64,000 bases of DNA from Mycobacterium sp. MYCO198283 (GCF_021213805.1 NZ_JAJQJI010000005.1:124001-188000); one strand, 5' to 3'. Positions 30,424 through 39,592 are shown, numbered from the stretch's first letter. The notes: a model not told the origin generated them from the letters alone. Numbers and translations: made by a program.

Positions 30424-31685
30424 CGGGTGACCTCCAGGGTGTTGTGCCGGCGGCGGGGATGGAACACCCAGCCGCGCAGCAGGACGAAACGGACGGCGGT
30501 GGCGAGCAGATTGGCCGCGACCAGGACGACGAGCTCCAGCCACCGCTGCGGTTCGGCGAGCGCATGCAGTGCGGCGAGCGCGCCGCTGGTCAGGGCGAGT
30601 CCGATCGCGAAGACGACGATGCCCTCGAACTGGTGGCGGCCGGCGCCGGCCCGGCCGCGGATGCCGAAGGTGAACCGCCGATTGGCCGCGGTGTTCGCGA
30701 CGGCCGTCAGCAGCAGCGCCACCAGGTTGGCGCCCTGGGCCCCCAGCCCGCCGCGCAGCGCCACGAACAGCAGCAGGTAGGCGAGCGTCGAGAGCACGCC
30801 GATACCGGCGAACCGCACGGCCTGCCGCAGCAGCGACGACGGCGCCGTGGTCGCCGTCGCGGGACGCAACTGCGCGGCGATGGTCGCCACCGGGATCTCG
30901 CCGGTCGCGAAGCCCTTCGCCAGCCGGGCGACGCCCCGCAGGTCGGCGAGCGCGGTGGCGACGATGTCGACCTTGCTGTTCGGGTCGTCGACCCAGTCGA
31001 CGGGCACCTCGTGGATGCGCAGCCCGCTTCGTTCGGCGAGCACCAGCAGTTCGGTGTCGAAGAACCAGCCGGTGTCGCGGACGTGCGGGAGCAGCTGCCG
31101 GGCGACGTCGGCGCGGACCGCCTTGAAGCCGCACTGCGCGTCGGTGAAGCGGGCCGACAGCGTCGAGCGCAGGATCAGGTTGTAGCAGCGGGAGATCACC
31201 TCGCGTTTGGCGCCGCGGACCACCCGGGCGCCGTGGCCCAACCGGGTGCCGATCGCGAGGTCGGAGTGACCGGAGATCAGCGGCGCCACCAGCGGTGCCA
31301 GCGCCGCCAGGTCGGTGGACAGGTCGACGTCGGTGTAGGCGACGATTGCGGCGTCGGAGTGCGTCCACGCCTCGTGCAGCGCATGGCCGCGGCCCTTGCG
31401 CTCCAGCCGGACGGCCCGGACGCCCGGCAGCTCACCGGACAGCGCCGCGGCGACGGCGGGCGTGGCGTCGGTGCTGGCGTTGTCGGCGATCGTGATGCGC
31501 CAGCTGAACGGGAACTGCTCGGTGAGGTGACGGTGCAGCCGGCGGATCGAATCCGCCAGTGCCGCTTCCTCGTTGAACACGGGGACGACAACGTCGAGGA
31601 CGGGGACTCCGCGCGCCGCCGCGTCGGCGGCGGCGTTGGTCCGCGGCCGGGAGGCGATGCGCTCGGGGATGGCGGTCGTGGTCAT
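30420..31685 (-). CDS. GT2 glycosyltransferase fused to GtrA-like membrane domain
   Basis: A 421-residue fusion. Residues ~28-265 are a dolichyl-phosphate-mannose-synthase-like GT2 (LDVVVPVFNEEAALADSIRR, IADNASTDAT, YTDVDLSTD, then DAQCGFKAVR); ~290-410 form a four-helix GtrA domain (AVRFAGIGVLSTLAYLLLF, NRRFTFGI). It should make a polyprenyl-phosphate sugar in the cytosol and help move it across the membrane, supplying the two flanking GT39-like enzymes. The ATGA overlap with the downstream GT39 gene supports joint function. Confidence 0.88.
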   Translation of the reverse strand: MTTTAIPERIASRPRTNAAADAAARGVPVLDVVVPVFNEEAALADSIRRLHRHLTEQFPFSWRITIADNASTDATPAVAAALSGELPGVRAVRLERKGRGHALHEAWTHSDAAIVAYTDVDLSTDLAALAPLVAPLISGHSDLAIGTRLGHGARVVRGAKREVISRCYNLILRSTLSARFTDAQCGFKAVRADVARQLLPHVRDTGWFFDTELLVLAERSGLRIHEVPVDWVDDPNSKVDIVATALADLRGVARLAKGFATGEIPVATIAAQLRPATATTAPSSLLRQAVRFAGIGVLSTLAYLLLFVALRGGLGAQGANLVALLLTAVANTAANRRFTFGIRGRAGAGRHQFEGIVVFAIGLALTSGALAALHALAEPQRWLELVVLVAANLLATAVRFVLLRGWVFHPRRRHNTLEVTR

Positions 31686-31729
31686 GACTCGATGGTGGGT
31701 GTGGGCGTTGTGCCGAGCTTGGGCGCGCG

Positions 31730-33601
31730 CTATGCGCCGGCTGTGAATCGCGGGGCGGTGAGGTCGTAGACCGTGACGCCGTCGACGTCGCGCGCCGAGA
31801 AGTGGGCCGCCACCCACGCGTCGATGCGGGTCGCCGCGTCGCTGCCGCCTCGCGCCCGCGACGCCATGTGCACCAGGGGGCTTCCGAGGTAGTAGTGGAT
31901 CCGGCGCTGGGCGACCAGCTCGATGAACCGCTCGAGCGTCGGCGCCGGGTCCGTGCCGTTGAAGCCGCCCACCGCGAGCACCGGGGTGCCCGTGGCCAAT
32001 TGGTAGCCGGCCGCGGTGTTCGAGCCCACCACCGCCGCCGTCCACGTGTACGCGTCGGCGTCGGCGGCGAGCAGCGACGTGACCGCGGCGGGCGGGGTCG
32101 TGGCACCGAGCAGGCCTCCCATCGGGCCGCCGCCGTCGGCCTGCCGGCCGTGAGCCGGTCCGACGTCCGGCACCGCGCCGCGATGCGGGGTCGCCGCGGT
32201 CGCCACCGTGTAGGCGGCGGTCGGTGCCAGCGCCGCGACGACGGCCACCGCCGCGATCGCACGCGTCACCGCGACGGGGGTGCGGCCGGCGAACACCAGA
32301 GCCGCCGCCGGCAGTCCCACGACCGCGACCAGCCACGGCAGCCACGGCAGCCACGCCGGTGTGCGGTGAAGCAGCACGACGCCCAGCGTCACCGTCAGCG
32401 TTGCCATGCCGGCGAGGGCGGTGGCCGCTGGCAGCGCGGCGCGGCGGGCCCACAGCAGCGCCGCGCCGGTGGCCGTCGACGCGGCGACCGCGGGCGCGAG
32501 CGCCACCGTGTAGTACGGGTGCACGATGCCGTTCATGGCGCTGAACACCGCCGCGGTGACCGCGAGCCAACCACCCCACAGCAGCACGGCGGCACGCACG
32601 CGGTCGGTGCGCGGGGCCCGGCGGGTGAGCAGGAGTCCGGCGGCGGTGGCGATCGCCGCCGCCGGCAGCAGCCAGGCGATGTGGCCGCCCATCTGCGGCC
32701 CGAACAGCCGTGCCCAGCCGACGTCGTGGTTGAGGTTGCCCAGACCACCGGTCTCCGCGCCGGTGAGCCGCCCGACGCCGTTGTACCCGAGCGTCAGCTC
32801 CAGGATCGAATTGTGTTGCGAACCACCGATGTACGGGCGGGCGTCGGCCGGCCACAGCGCCACGACCGCGAGATACCAACCGGCCGAGACCATCAGCGCT
32901 GCCGCGGCGGCGGCCGAGCGCCACAGCCTGGTCCGCAGCGGCGCGGGCGCCGCCAGCAGGTAGACCGCGCCGAACACCGGCAGCACGAGGAACGCCTGCA
33001 GCATCTTCGCGAGGAAACCGAACCCGAGCGCGACGCCCGCGAGCGGCAGCCACCACGCCGCGCTGCCGGGTTCGATCGCGCGCAGCACGCAGTAACCGGC
33101 CTTCACCAGCAGCAACACCAGCAGCGCGTCGGGGTTGTCGAACCGGAAGATCAGCGCCGCAGCCGGGGTGAGCGCCAGGATCGCACCGGCCAGCAGTCCG
33201 GCGCCGGGTCCGGACACGCGGCGGACCGCGGCGTACAGCAGCGCCACCGCGGCCACGCCCTCGACCGCCTGCGGCGCGAGCACCGCCCACGAGTTGACGC
33301 CGAACAACCGCACGGACAGGTCCATCACCCACAGCGCCGCCGGTGTCTTGTCGACGGTGATGGCGTTGGCGGCGTCGCTGGAGCCGAAGAACATCGCCGT
33401 CAGGTTCTGCGACCCGGCCTGCGCGGCCGCCGCGTAGTACGCGTTCGCCCAGCCGCTGTCGGACAGCCGCCACAGGTACAGCGCCGCCGTGCCCGCGAGC
33501 AGCGCCAGCACGCGCAGCCGATGGGCACGCGACGGTGGTCGCGCCGCGAAAGCCATGCCACCATGCTCGAGTGCGGAGCTGACCGCCACCTGTGCGGTCA
33601 C
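31730..33601 (-). CDS. GT39/ArnT-like membrane glycosyltransferase
   Basis: A 623-residue paralogue of the protein at 28477, sharing TVDKTPAALWVMDL, the FDNPDALLVLLL helix, ARPYIGGSQHNSILEL and HPYYTVALAPA, but lacking the Met/Pro/Gly loop repeats. The C-terminal extracytoplasmic part has AVGGFNGTDPAPTLERF. The GTG at 33601 overlaps the sensor-kinase stop (GTGA), pointing to translational coupling; an ATG at 33556 is the alternative. So the two-component genes and these transferases are one transcription unit. Confidence 0.83.
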   Translation of the reverse strand: MTAQVAVSSALEHGGMAFAARPPSRAHRLRVLALLAGTAALYLWRLSDSGWANAYYAAAAQAGSQNLTAMFFGSSDAANAITVDKTPAALWVMDLSVRLFGVNSWAVLAPQAVEGVAAVALLYAAVRRVSGPGAGLLAGAILALTPAAALIFRFDNPDALLVLLLVKAGYCVLRAIEPGSAAWWLPLAGVALGFGFLAKMLQAFLVLPVFGAVYLLAAPAPLRTRLWRSAAAAAALMVSAGWYLAVVALWPADARPYIGGSQHNSILELTLGYNGVGRLTGAETGGLGNLNHDVGWARLFGPQMGGHIAWLLPAAAIATAAGLLLTRRAPRTDRVRAAVLLWGGWLAVTAAVFSAMNGIVHPYYTVALAPAVAASTATGAALLWARRAALPAATALAGMATLTVTLGVVLLHRTPAWLPWLPWLVAVVGLPAAALVFAGRTPVAVTRAIAAVAVVAALAPTAAYTVATAATPHRGAVPDVGPAHGRQADGGGPMGGLLGATTPPAAVTSLLAADADAYTWTAAVVGSNTAAGYQLATGTPVLAVGGFNGTDPAPTLERFIELVAQRRIHYYLGSPLVHMASRARGGSDAATRIDAWVAAHFSARDVDGVTVYDLTAPRFTAGA

Positions 33602-35091
33602 TGTGCGGCGGCTGTGCGCGGCAGCCGGACGGTGAACACCGTCTCGCCGGGCGTGCTGCGCAGTGCGATGTGCCCGCCGTGGGCGCGGACCACCGCCGCG
33701 ACGATCGCCAGTCCGAGCCCGGTACTGCCCGCCTTGCGGGAGCGCGACGTGTCGCCGCGGGCGAAGCGCTCGAACACCTGCGGCTGCAGCGCGGCCGGGA
33801 TGCCGGGGCCGTCGTCGGCCACCTCGATAATCGCGGCCGCGGCGTCGGCACTCAGTGACACCGTGACCGACGTCCCGGGCGGCGTGTGCACGCGGGCGTT
33901 GGTCAGCAGGTTGCCGATCACCTGGTGCAGCCGCGTCGCGTCGCCGATGACGACTACGGGATCGTCGGGTAGCTCGAGGTTCCAGTCGTGGTCCGGTCCG
34001 GCGACATGGGCGTCGCTGACCGCGTCGACGACGAGCTGCGACAGGTCGACCGGCTCACGTTCCAGCGGCCGCCCGGAGTCGAGCCGCGCGAGCAGCAGCA
34101 GGTCCTCGACGAGGTGGGTCATCCGCCCGGCCTCCGACTCGACACGGCCGATCGCGTGCGCCACCTCGGGCGGCAGCTCCTCGCCGGCGCGCTGCGCCAG
34201 CTCGGTGTAGCCGCGGATGGCAGTGAGCGGCGTCCGCAGCTCGTGGCTGGCGTCGGCGACGAACTGCCGCACGCGGGTCTCGCTCTGCTGACGCGCGGAC
34301 AGCGCGGCGGCGATGTGGTCGAGCATCCGGTTGAGCGCCAGCCCCATCCGGCCGACCTCGGTGTTGGGGTTGGCGTCGGCCTCCGCGACGCGGACCGGCA
34401 ACGCGACCTCGCCCCGGTCGAGCGGCAGCCCGGCGACGCGGCCCGCGGTGTCGGCCACCCGGTTCAGCGGTGTCAGCGCGTGGCGGATGATCACCGCGCC
34501 GACGGTGGCGGCCGCCGCCAGCGCCGCCGCGGTGACCACGCCGAAGATGACGAGGACGCGCAGCAGCGTGTCGTCGACCTCGGCGAGCGGCAACCCCACC
34601 ACGACGGTGTCGCCGGCGGGCGTCGGCTCGGCCACCACGCGGTAGCGACCGAGCCCGTCGATGTCGCGGGTGTCGGGCCTGCGGTCGGCCGGGACGGCGG
34701 CGAGCTGCGCCTCGGCGGCGGCGGTCAGCGCCTGCCGCTCGCCGGTGCGGCTGAGGTAGCCCGCGGCCCGCGGCGCTCCGTCGGACACCACGGCCGCGAC
34801 GAGCCCGACCGGCTGGGCGGGCGCGTCGAGGAACTCCGGCCCCGGCCCCGGGCGGGGAAAGGGCCGAGCCGCCCGCCACGGCGGTGGCGGGGGCGGCGGC
34901 TCGCCGAACATCACCGCGGACCGGCGCCCGACCTCGTCGAGTCGTTCGTCGAGCTGGTGAACGAGGTACTGGTAGAGCGCGAGTTCGGTGGCCGCCGCGA
35001 TGCCGACGCACACCGTCGCCAGCAGCAGGATTTGGCCGGCGAGCAGCCGCGCCCGCAGCGACCAGCCGCTAAGGAGCCGGCTTGAGGACAT
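33598..35091 (-). CDS. tcrY: sensor histidine kinase, TcrY-like
   Basis: 497 residues. Two membrane helices (~13-36 and ~178-200) enclose an extracytoplasmic sensor with a proline run (EPPPPPPPW). Then HAMP, the H-box FVADASHELRTPLTAIRGYTE, and the N, G1 and G2 boxes (NLLTNARVHTP, DDGPGIP, STGLGLAIV). Its gene overlaps the regulator gene by 23 bases and the downstream glycosyltransferase by 4. The signal is unknown. Confidence 0.85.
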   Translation of the reverse strand: MSSSRLLSGWSLRARLLAGQILLLATVCVGIAAATELALYQYLVHQLDERLDEVGRRSAVMFGEPPPPPPPWRAARPFPRPGPGPEFLDAPAQPVGLVAAVVSDGAPRAAGYLSRTGERQALTAAAEAQLAAVPADRRPDTRDIDGLGRYRVVAEPTPAGDTVVVGLPLAEVDDTLLRVLVIFGVVTAAALAAAATVGAVIIRHALTPLNRVADTAGRVAGLPLDRGEVALPVRVAEADANPNTEVGRMGLALNRMLDHIAAALSARQQSETRVRQFVADASHELRTPLTAIRGYTELAQRAGEELPPEVAHAIGRVESEAGRMTHLVEDLLLLARLDSGRPLEREPVDLSQLVVDAVSDAHVAGPDHDWNLELPDDPVVVIGDATRLHQVIGNLLTNARVHTPPGTSVTVSLSADAAAAIIEVADDGPGIPAALQPQVFERFARGDTSRSRKAGSTGLGLAIVAAVVRAHGGHIALRSTPGETVFTVRLPRTAAAQ

Positions 35092-35821
35092 ATCCGGCGC
35101 CGCGCAGCGTGTGGATCATCGGCTCCCGGCCGCTGTCGATCTTCTTCCGCAGGTAGGAGATGTAGAGCTCGACGATGTTGGAGCGGCCGCCGAAGTCGTA
35201 GCTCCAGACGCGGTCGAGGATCTGCGCCTTGCTGAGCACCCGCTTGGGGTTGCGCATCAGGAACCGCAGCAGCTCGAACTCGGTGGACGTCAGGGAGATC
35301 GGCTCGCCGCCGCGCGTCACCTCGTGGCTGTCCTCGTCGAGCACCAGGTCGCCCACCACGATGCGGGCGCCGCTGTCGGAGGTGGTGACCCCGGTGCGGC
35401 GCAGCAGTGCCCGCAACCGCAGCACCACCTCTTCGAGGCTGAACGGCTTGGTGACGTAGTCGTCGCCGCCGGCGGTCAGGCCGGCGATGCGGTCTTCGAC
35501 GGCGTCCTTGGCGGTGAGCAGCAGCACCGGTACTGCGGGGTGGTCGCGGCGCAGGCGTTGCAGCACCTCCAGGCCGCTCATGTCCGGCAGCATGACGTCG
35601 AGCACCACCGCGTCGGGCCGGGCGTCACGGGCGGCGGCGAGCGCCGAGGCGCCGTCGGCGGCGGTTGTGATGCTCCAGCCCTCGTAGCGCAGCGCCATCG
35701 CGACCATGTCCGCCAGCACCGCTTCGTCGTCGACGACCAAAATGCTGATCGGCTTGCCGTCGGCGCGGCGCATCACCACCCGCTCCGCGGGCGCCGTCGC
35801 GCGAGGGCTCTGCGTGCTCAT
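35069..35821 (-). CDS. tcrX: OmpR-family response regulator, TcrX-like
   Basis: 250 residues. Receiver with acidic pair DD at 31-32, phospho-acceptor D75 in VLDVMLPDMSG, Lys in TKPF; then a winged helix with RVLSKAQILDRVWSYDFGG and IHTLRGAGYVLKP. Very like my recollection of TcrX (Rv3765c) across the whole length. The ATG at 35821 gives an 18-residue lead before the receiver; a later start at MRRADGKP (as in TcrX) is possible. The divergent upstream region has an 11-bp-spaced direct repeat typical of this family's operators. Confidence 0.85.
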   Translation of the reverse strand: MSTQSPRATAPAERVVMRRADGKPISILVVDDEAVLADMVAMALRYEGWSITTAADGASALAAARDARPDAVVLDVMLPDMSGLEVLQRLRRDHPAVPVLLLTAKDAVEDRIAGLTAGGDDYVTKPFSLEEVVLRLRALLRRTGVTTSDSGARIVVGDLVLDEDSHEVTRGGEPISLTSTEFELLRFLMRNPKRVLSKAQILDRVWSYDFGGRSNIVELYISYLRKKIDSGREPMIHTLRGAGYVLKPAP

Positions 35822-35863
35822 ATCCCTCGAGTATGTCGCCGCCGCTGGGCCGGTCCTAGGCGG

Positions 35864-35882
35864 CTGCTGTGCGTCTGCTGTG
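35864..35882. promoter_or_regulatory. direct repeat CTGCTGTG x2, candidate response-regulator operator
   Basis: CTGCTGTG at 35864-35871 and 35875-35882, phased 11 bases apart (one helical turn), between tcrX and the divergent 35953 gene. OmpR-family regulators bind such tandem half-sites. Confidence 0.45.
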
Positions 35883-35952
35883 AACAGCGGACCATATGGG
35901 GCGCTCACGGCCGTCACAGCGCACACACATCGCGGACCGCCACGGTGGGTGC

Positions 35953-36522
35953 ATGACGACGACACCACCGACCTCGCACGACGTCCCGCCGGCCTGGGGC
36001 GCGCCGCCCGCCGCGCCCAACGGCTGGTCCCGAAAGACGACGCTGGCCGCCGCGGGCATCGCCGTGGTGCTCGCCGCCGGCGGCGGCGCCGTCATCTACG
36101 CCGCAACCCGCGACGATGCCACGCACGCCGGGATGGAACCGGGCATGGGCGGCGGCCAGGGCATGGCGCCGCCCGGCGCAGCCGGTCAGGGCGGTCCGGG
36201 TATGCGTTCCGGCGGCCCCGGCATGGGACCCGACCCGGGGATGGGGCCGGGCGGCGGCGAGCCACCGCTGCACGGCGAGTTCGTCGTCGCCGACGGCAAT
36301 GGCGGCTACCGCACGACGGTCACCCAGACCGGCACGCTCACCGCCGTCACCGACACCTCGATCACCGCGAAGAGCGAGGACGACTACACCCGCACCTACG
36401 TGCTCGACACGTCCACCCAGACCCGTTCCCGGGACCGGCTGCAGGTCGGCGACACCGCGGCTATCACCGCGACGGTCACCGACGGCAACGCCGTCGCCAC
36501 GACGGTTGCGGAGATGGGCTAG
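35953..36522 (+). CDS. membrane-anchored Gly/Met/Pro-rich protein with DUF5666-like domain
   Basis: 189 residues. A short proline-rich cytosolic lead, one membrane helix (~30-52), a low-complexity stretch with repeated GMGP/GPGM units (~58-98) and a C-terminal beta domain (GTLTAVTDTSITAKSEDDYTRT cut short here, then DRLQVGDTAAITATVTDG) typical of DUF5666. It is divergent from tcrXY, hence a probable target. Its low-complexity linker resembles the loop repeats in the glycosyltransferase at 28477. The function is unknown. Confidence 0.75.
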   Translation: MTTTPPTSHDVPPAWGAPPAAPNGWSRKTTLAAAGIAVVLAAGGGAVIYAATRDDATHAGMEPGMGGGQGMAPPGAAGQGGPGMRSGGPGMGPDPGMGPGGGEPPLHGEFVVADGNGGYRTTVTQTGTLTAVTDTSITAKSEDDYTRTYVLDTSTQTRSRDRLQVGDTAAITATVTDGNAVATTVAEMG

Positions 36523-36908
36523 GGGCGCCCGGCCTGCTGCAGCAACTCCGCCATCTTCGGTATGACCGTCTGCAGCGCCTTGAACGGCCGCAGCATCACC
36601 TTGAAGGCGTCGATCTCGCCGTCGTCGTTCCAGGAGATGATGTCGACCCCGTTGACGTGGATGCCGTCGACCTCGGTCTCGAACTCCAGCACCGCCGATC
36701 GCTCGCCCCGCCACTGCTCGACGTAGCGGAAATCCGGGCCGCCGAGCAGCGTCGCCGCCGCCGACAGGTAGGCCAGCGTTGTGGCCTTGCCCCGCTGCGG
36801 GGTGAAGACCGCGGGCGAGGAGAACACCGCGTCCTCGGCGAGCAGGTCGGCGATGGCGGCGGTGTCGCCGCTCTCGGCGACGGCGATCCAACGGTCGATG
36901 ACGGTCAT
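36519..36908 (-). CDS. NTF2-like / SnoaL-fold protein
   Basis: 129 residues. It begins MTVIDRWIAVAESGDTAAIA with the cone-fold signature LAEDAVFSSPAVFTPQRG, and ends with IDAFKVMLRPFKAL. This resembles the limonene-epoxide-hydrolase/SnoaL group that binds small hydrophobic molecules; catalysis is not assured. It converges with the DUF5666-like gene (4-base overlap). Confidence 0.75.
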   Translation of the reverse strand: MTVIDRWIAVAESGDTAAIADLLAEDAVFSSPAVFTPQRGKATTLAYLSAAATLLGGPDFRYVEQWRGERSAVLEFETEVDGIHVNGVDIISWNDDGEIDAFKVMLRPFKALQTVIPKMAELLQQAGRP

Positions 36909-36936
36909 GGCCGAAGTGTGGCAGGTGGCCGCGCGT

Positions 36937-37338
36937 TCAACGCCGGGTCCCGTGCGCCTTGACGAGTTTCTCGATGGCCCAGAACATGTTGCGTGCCTCG
37001 CCGCCGCCGGCCGGATAGCCGACGTAGACGTCGCTGTCGCCGACGTACACCGTGATCGTGTAGTGCTTGCGGCCGCGGCTGCGTGGACGGTGCGCCGGCA
37101 CGTGCAGGGTGCGGTCGGCGGGCAGCTCGGGCTGCCCGGGCTCACCGACGCCGATGTCCAGGAACACCCGGGCGTTGTCGAGCGGTATCGGGATGGGCGC
37201 CAGGTACGCGCGGCGCTCCTCGGGGGTGTCGAGCAACCGGAACTGCGGATCGGAGACGTAGCGCTGCGCAAACAGCGTGCCGTTCTCGACGAAGAGCCCG
37301 TGGCAGTGCGGCCGGAACGCCTCCCGCCAGATGCCCAT
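36937..37338 (-). CDS. hypothetical protein
   Basis: 133 residues, MGIWREAFRPHCHGLFVENG at the start, then a Pro-rich segment (APIPIPLDNARVFLDIGVG) and a beta-rich end (HYTITVYVGDSDVYVGYPAG). No signal peptide or membrane helix. Third-position G/C bias supports coding. I do not recognise the family. It stands 28 bases upstream of the NTF2-like gene on the same strand. Confidence 0.65.
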   Translation of the reverse strand: MGIWREAFRPHCHGLFVENGTLFAQRYVSDPQFRLLDTPEERRAYLAPIPIPLDNARVFLDIGVGEPGQPELPADRTLHVPAHRPRSRGRKHYTITVYVGDSDVYVGYPAGGGEARNMFWAIEKLVKAHGTRR

Positions 37339-37481
37339 TCGCGTACTCCCCGATCGTCAGCCGGCCTGCACCGAGTCCACAGTGAATCACGTCGCTGCCG
37401 GCGCGGTGAGCAGCGTCGAGCGACCCTGCCGGCGTGCAGTAGCGTCGGTTCCGCCATTGGACAGCGATCAGGAGGCGCGTC

Positions 37482-38258
37482 GTGCCGCCCAGCACCGAAC
37501 TCACGTCGCCCCTGGCCGAACTGCCAGACCACGGCTACGTCTACCGCACCTCCTGGCCCGTCGCGACCTACGACATGGACACGTCGCAGCACCTCCGGCT
37601 CGACGGCGTGGCCCGCTACATCCAGGAGGTCGGCGCCGAGAACCTCACCGACGCCGGCATGGCGGACGTCCACCCGCACTGGATCGTGCAACGCACGGTC
37701 ATCGACGTCATCCAGCCGATCGCATGGCCGGCCGTCATCTCGTTCCAGCGCTGGTGCTCGGGCATGTCGACGCGCTGGTGCACCATGCGCGTCCGGCTCG
37801 ACGGCGACGACGGCGGCCGCATCGAGACCGAGGGCTTCTGGATCAACATGAACAAGGAGACGCAGACGCCGTCGCGCATCTCCGACGACTTCTTCGACCG
37901 GTTCGCCACCACCACCGACAACCACCGGCTCAAGTGGCGGCCGTGGCTCGACACGCACGTGGAGTCCGACACCGTGACGCCGTTCCCGCTGCGCGTCACC
38001 GACATAGACCACTTCCGGCACGTCAACAACACCGTCTACTGGCACGCCATCCACGAGGTGCTGGCGAGCGCACCGGAATTCGAGCGCGCGCCGTATCGCG
38101 CCGTGCTGGAGTACCGCCAGCCGATCCAGCCGCAGGAGGCCGTCGAGTTGCATTCGGCCGTGCGCGACGACGGGCTGCGGATCTGGTTCGTCGTGGCCGG
38201 CGAGGCGCGGGCCTGTGCGCTGGTGCGGCCGCTCGCCGGCGATGCGCAACGCGGCTGA
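37482..38258 (+). CDS. acyl-ACP thioesterase-like protein (double hotdog)
   Basis: 258 residues with two hotdog units. N-half: YVYRTSWPVATYDMDTSQHL and HWIVQRTVIDVIQP; C-half: VTDIDHFRHVNNTVYW, matching the HxxNxxY motif of FAT-type thioesterases. It should release fatty acids from acyl carrier protein or CoA. GTG start with GGAGG 7 bases upstream; TAGCGT at 37440-37445 is a possible -10 box giving a short leader. Convergent with the tRNA genes. Confidence 0.85.
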   Translation: MPPSTELTSPLAELPDHGYVYRTSWPVATYDMDTSQHLRLDGVARYIQEVGAENLTDAGMADVHPHWIVQRTVIDVIQPIAWPAVISFQRWCSGMSTRWCTMRVRLDGDDGGRIETEGFWINMNKETQTPSRISDDFFDRFATTTDNHRLKWRPWLDTHVESDTVTPFPLRVTDIDHFRHVNNTVYWHAIHEVLASAPEFERAPYRAVLEYRQPIQPQEAVELHSAVRDDGLRIWFVVAGEARACALVRPLAGDAQRG

Positions 38259-38275
38259 AAATCGGCGACAGTGGG

Positions 38276-38348
38276 TGCGCCCGAAGGGATTCGAACCCCT
38301 AACCTTCTGATCCGTAGTCAGATGCTCTATCCGTTGAGCTACGGGCGC
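38276..38348 (-). tRNA. tRNA-Arg (anticodon ACG)
   Basis: 73 nucleotides, acceptor stem GCGCCCG/CGGGCGC, discriminator A, CCA not encoded. Anticodon loop CTACGGA gives ACG; A34 is the TadA substrate (tadA at 11039). Confidence 0.95.
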
Positions 38349-38384
38349 CTGGTGTTCAGTTGTGTGGCTGACATGTCAGCGCAG

Positions 38385-38471
38385 CGGAGGCGAGAGGATT
38401 TGAACCTCCGGTCCCCGTGAAGGGACAACTCATTAGCAGTGAGTCCCAATCGGCCGCTCTGGCACGCCTCC
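38385..38471 (-). tRNA. tRNA-Ser (anticodon GCU)
   Basis: 87 nucleotides, acceptor stem GGAGGCG/CGCCTCC, long variable arm, discriminator G, CCA not encoded. Anticodon loop CTGCTAA gives GCT, for AGC/AGU codons. 36 bases from tRNA-Arg. Confidence 0.95.
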
Positions 38472-38514
38472 AACGACGAATTACCGCCGAGGGCACAGCG
38501 TACACAAGCCTCAC

Positions 38515-38520
38515 TATGCT
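38515..38520 (+). promoter_or_regulatory. -10 box TATGCT
   Basis: TANNNT 7 bases before the ATG at 38528; it overlaps an upstream in-frame ATG (38516), arguing for the later start. Confidence 0.55.
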
Positions 38521-38527
38521 GGTCCAA

Positions 38528-39592
38528 ATGACCGCCCGTCTGCGCCCTGAGCTGGCCGATCTTCCGGCCTACACGCCGGGCAGGACCGTTCCGGGCGCCA
38601 TCAAGATCGCCAGCAACGAGACGGTGCACGGGCCGCTGCCGAGCGTGCGCGCCGCGGTCGCCGACGCGCTGCAGACCATCAACCGCTACCCCGACAACGG
38701 TTGTCTGGAGCTGCGGGAGACCCTGGCCAAGCACCTGGCCGACGGCGCATTCACGCCCGAGCACATTTCGGTGGGCTGCGGTTCGGTGAGCCTGTGCCAG
38801 CAGCTCATCCAGATCACCGCCTCGGTGGGCGACGAGGTGGTGTTCGGCTGGCGCAGCTTCGAGGTGTACCCGCTGCAGGTGCGGGTCGCCGGCGCGACGC
38901 CGGTGCAGGTGCCGCTGCGCGACCACACCTTCGACCTCGACGCGATGCTCGCCGCGGTCACCGACCGGACGCGGCTGATCTTCGTCTGCAATCCCAACAA
39001 CCCGACCTCGACGGTCGTCGATCCCGATGCGCTGCGCCGCTTCGTCGCCGCCGTGCCGTCGCACATCGTCATCGCGATCGACGAGGCCTACGTCGAATAC
39101 ATCCGCGACGGCTTGCTCCCCGACAGCCTCGGCCTGGCGCGCGACCACGACAACGTCGTCGTGCTGCGGACGTTTTCGAAGGCCTACGGGCTCGCCGGGC
39201 TGCGGGTGGGGTACGCCGTCGCCGACCCCGAGATCGTCACCGCATTGGGCAAGGTGTACGTGCCGTTCACGGTGACCAGCGTGTCGCAGGCGGCGGCGAT
39301 CGCCTCACTGTACGCCGCCGAGGAGTTGTTGGCCCGCACCGACGCGGTCGTCGCCGAGCGCGCCCGCGTGAGCGCGGCGCTGCGCGAGGCCGGCTACCCG
39401 CTGCCGCGCTCGCAGGCGAACTTCGTCTGGCTGCCGCTGCCCGGACGCGCTCGGGAGTTCGCGGGCGCCGCGGCGAACGACCGCGTGATCGTCCGCCCCT
39501 ACGGTGACGACGGCGTGCGGGTCACCGTCGCCGCACCCCACGAGAACGACGCGTTCCTCGACGTCGCCCGCCACTGGAAAGGATCCGCATGA
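38528..39592 (+). CDS. pat: aromatic amino-acid/histidinol-phosphate aminotransferase
   Basis: A 354-residue PLP enzyme of the HisC-like class I/II group; the position beside the Arg and Ser tRNAs matches Rv3772 (hisC2/pat). PLP-anchoring aspartate in AIDEAYVEY, Schiff-base lysine in TFSKAYGLAG, FVCNPNNPTS as the Asn motif, and carboxylate arginine in RVGYA/RVTVA. Rv3772 relatives transaminate aromatic amino acids, which would pair with tyrA in this window. The downstream gene overlaps by 4 bases. Confidence 0.88.
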   Translation: MTARLRPELADLPAYTPGRTVPGAIKIASNETVHGPLPSVRAAVADALQTINRYPDNGCLELRETLAKHLADGAFTPEHISVGCGSVSLCQQLIQITASVGDEVVFGWRSFEVYPLQVRVAGATPVQVPLRDHTFDLDAMLAAVTDRTRLIFVCNPNNPTSTVVDPDALRRFVAAVPSHIVIAIDEAYVEYIRDGLLPDSLGLARDHDNVVVLRTFSKAYGLAGLRVGYAVADPEIVTALGKVYVPFTVTSVSQAAAIASLYAAEELLARTDAVVAERARVSAALREAGYPLPRSQANFVWLPLPGRAREFAGAAANDRVIVRPYGDDGVRVTVAAPHENDAFLDVARHWKGSA

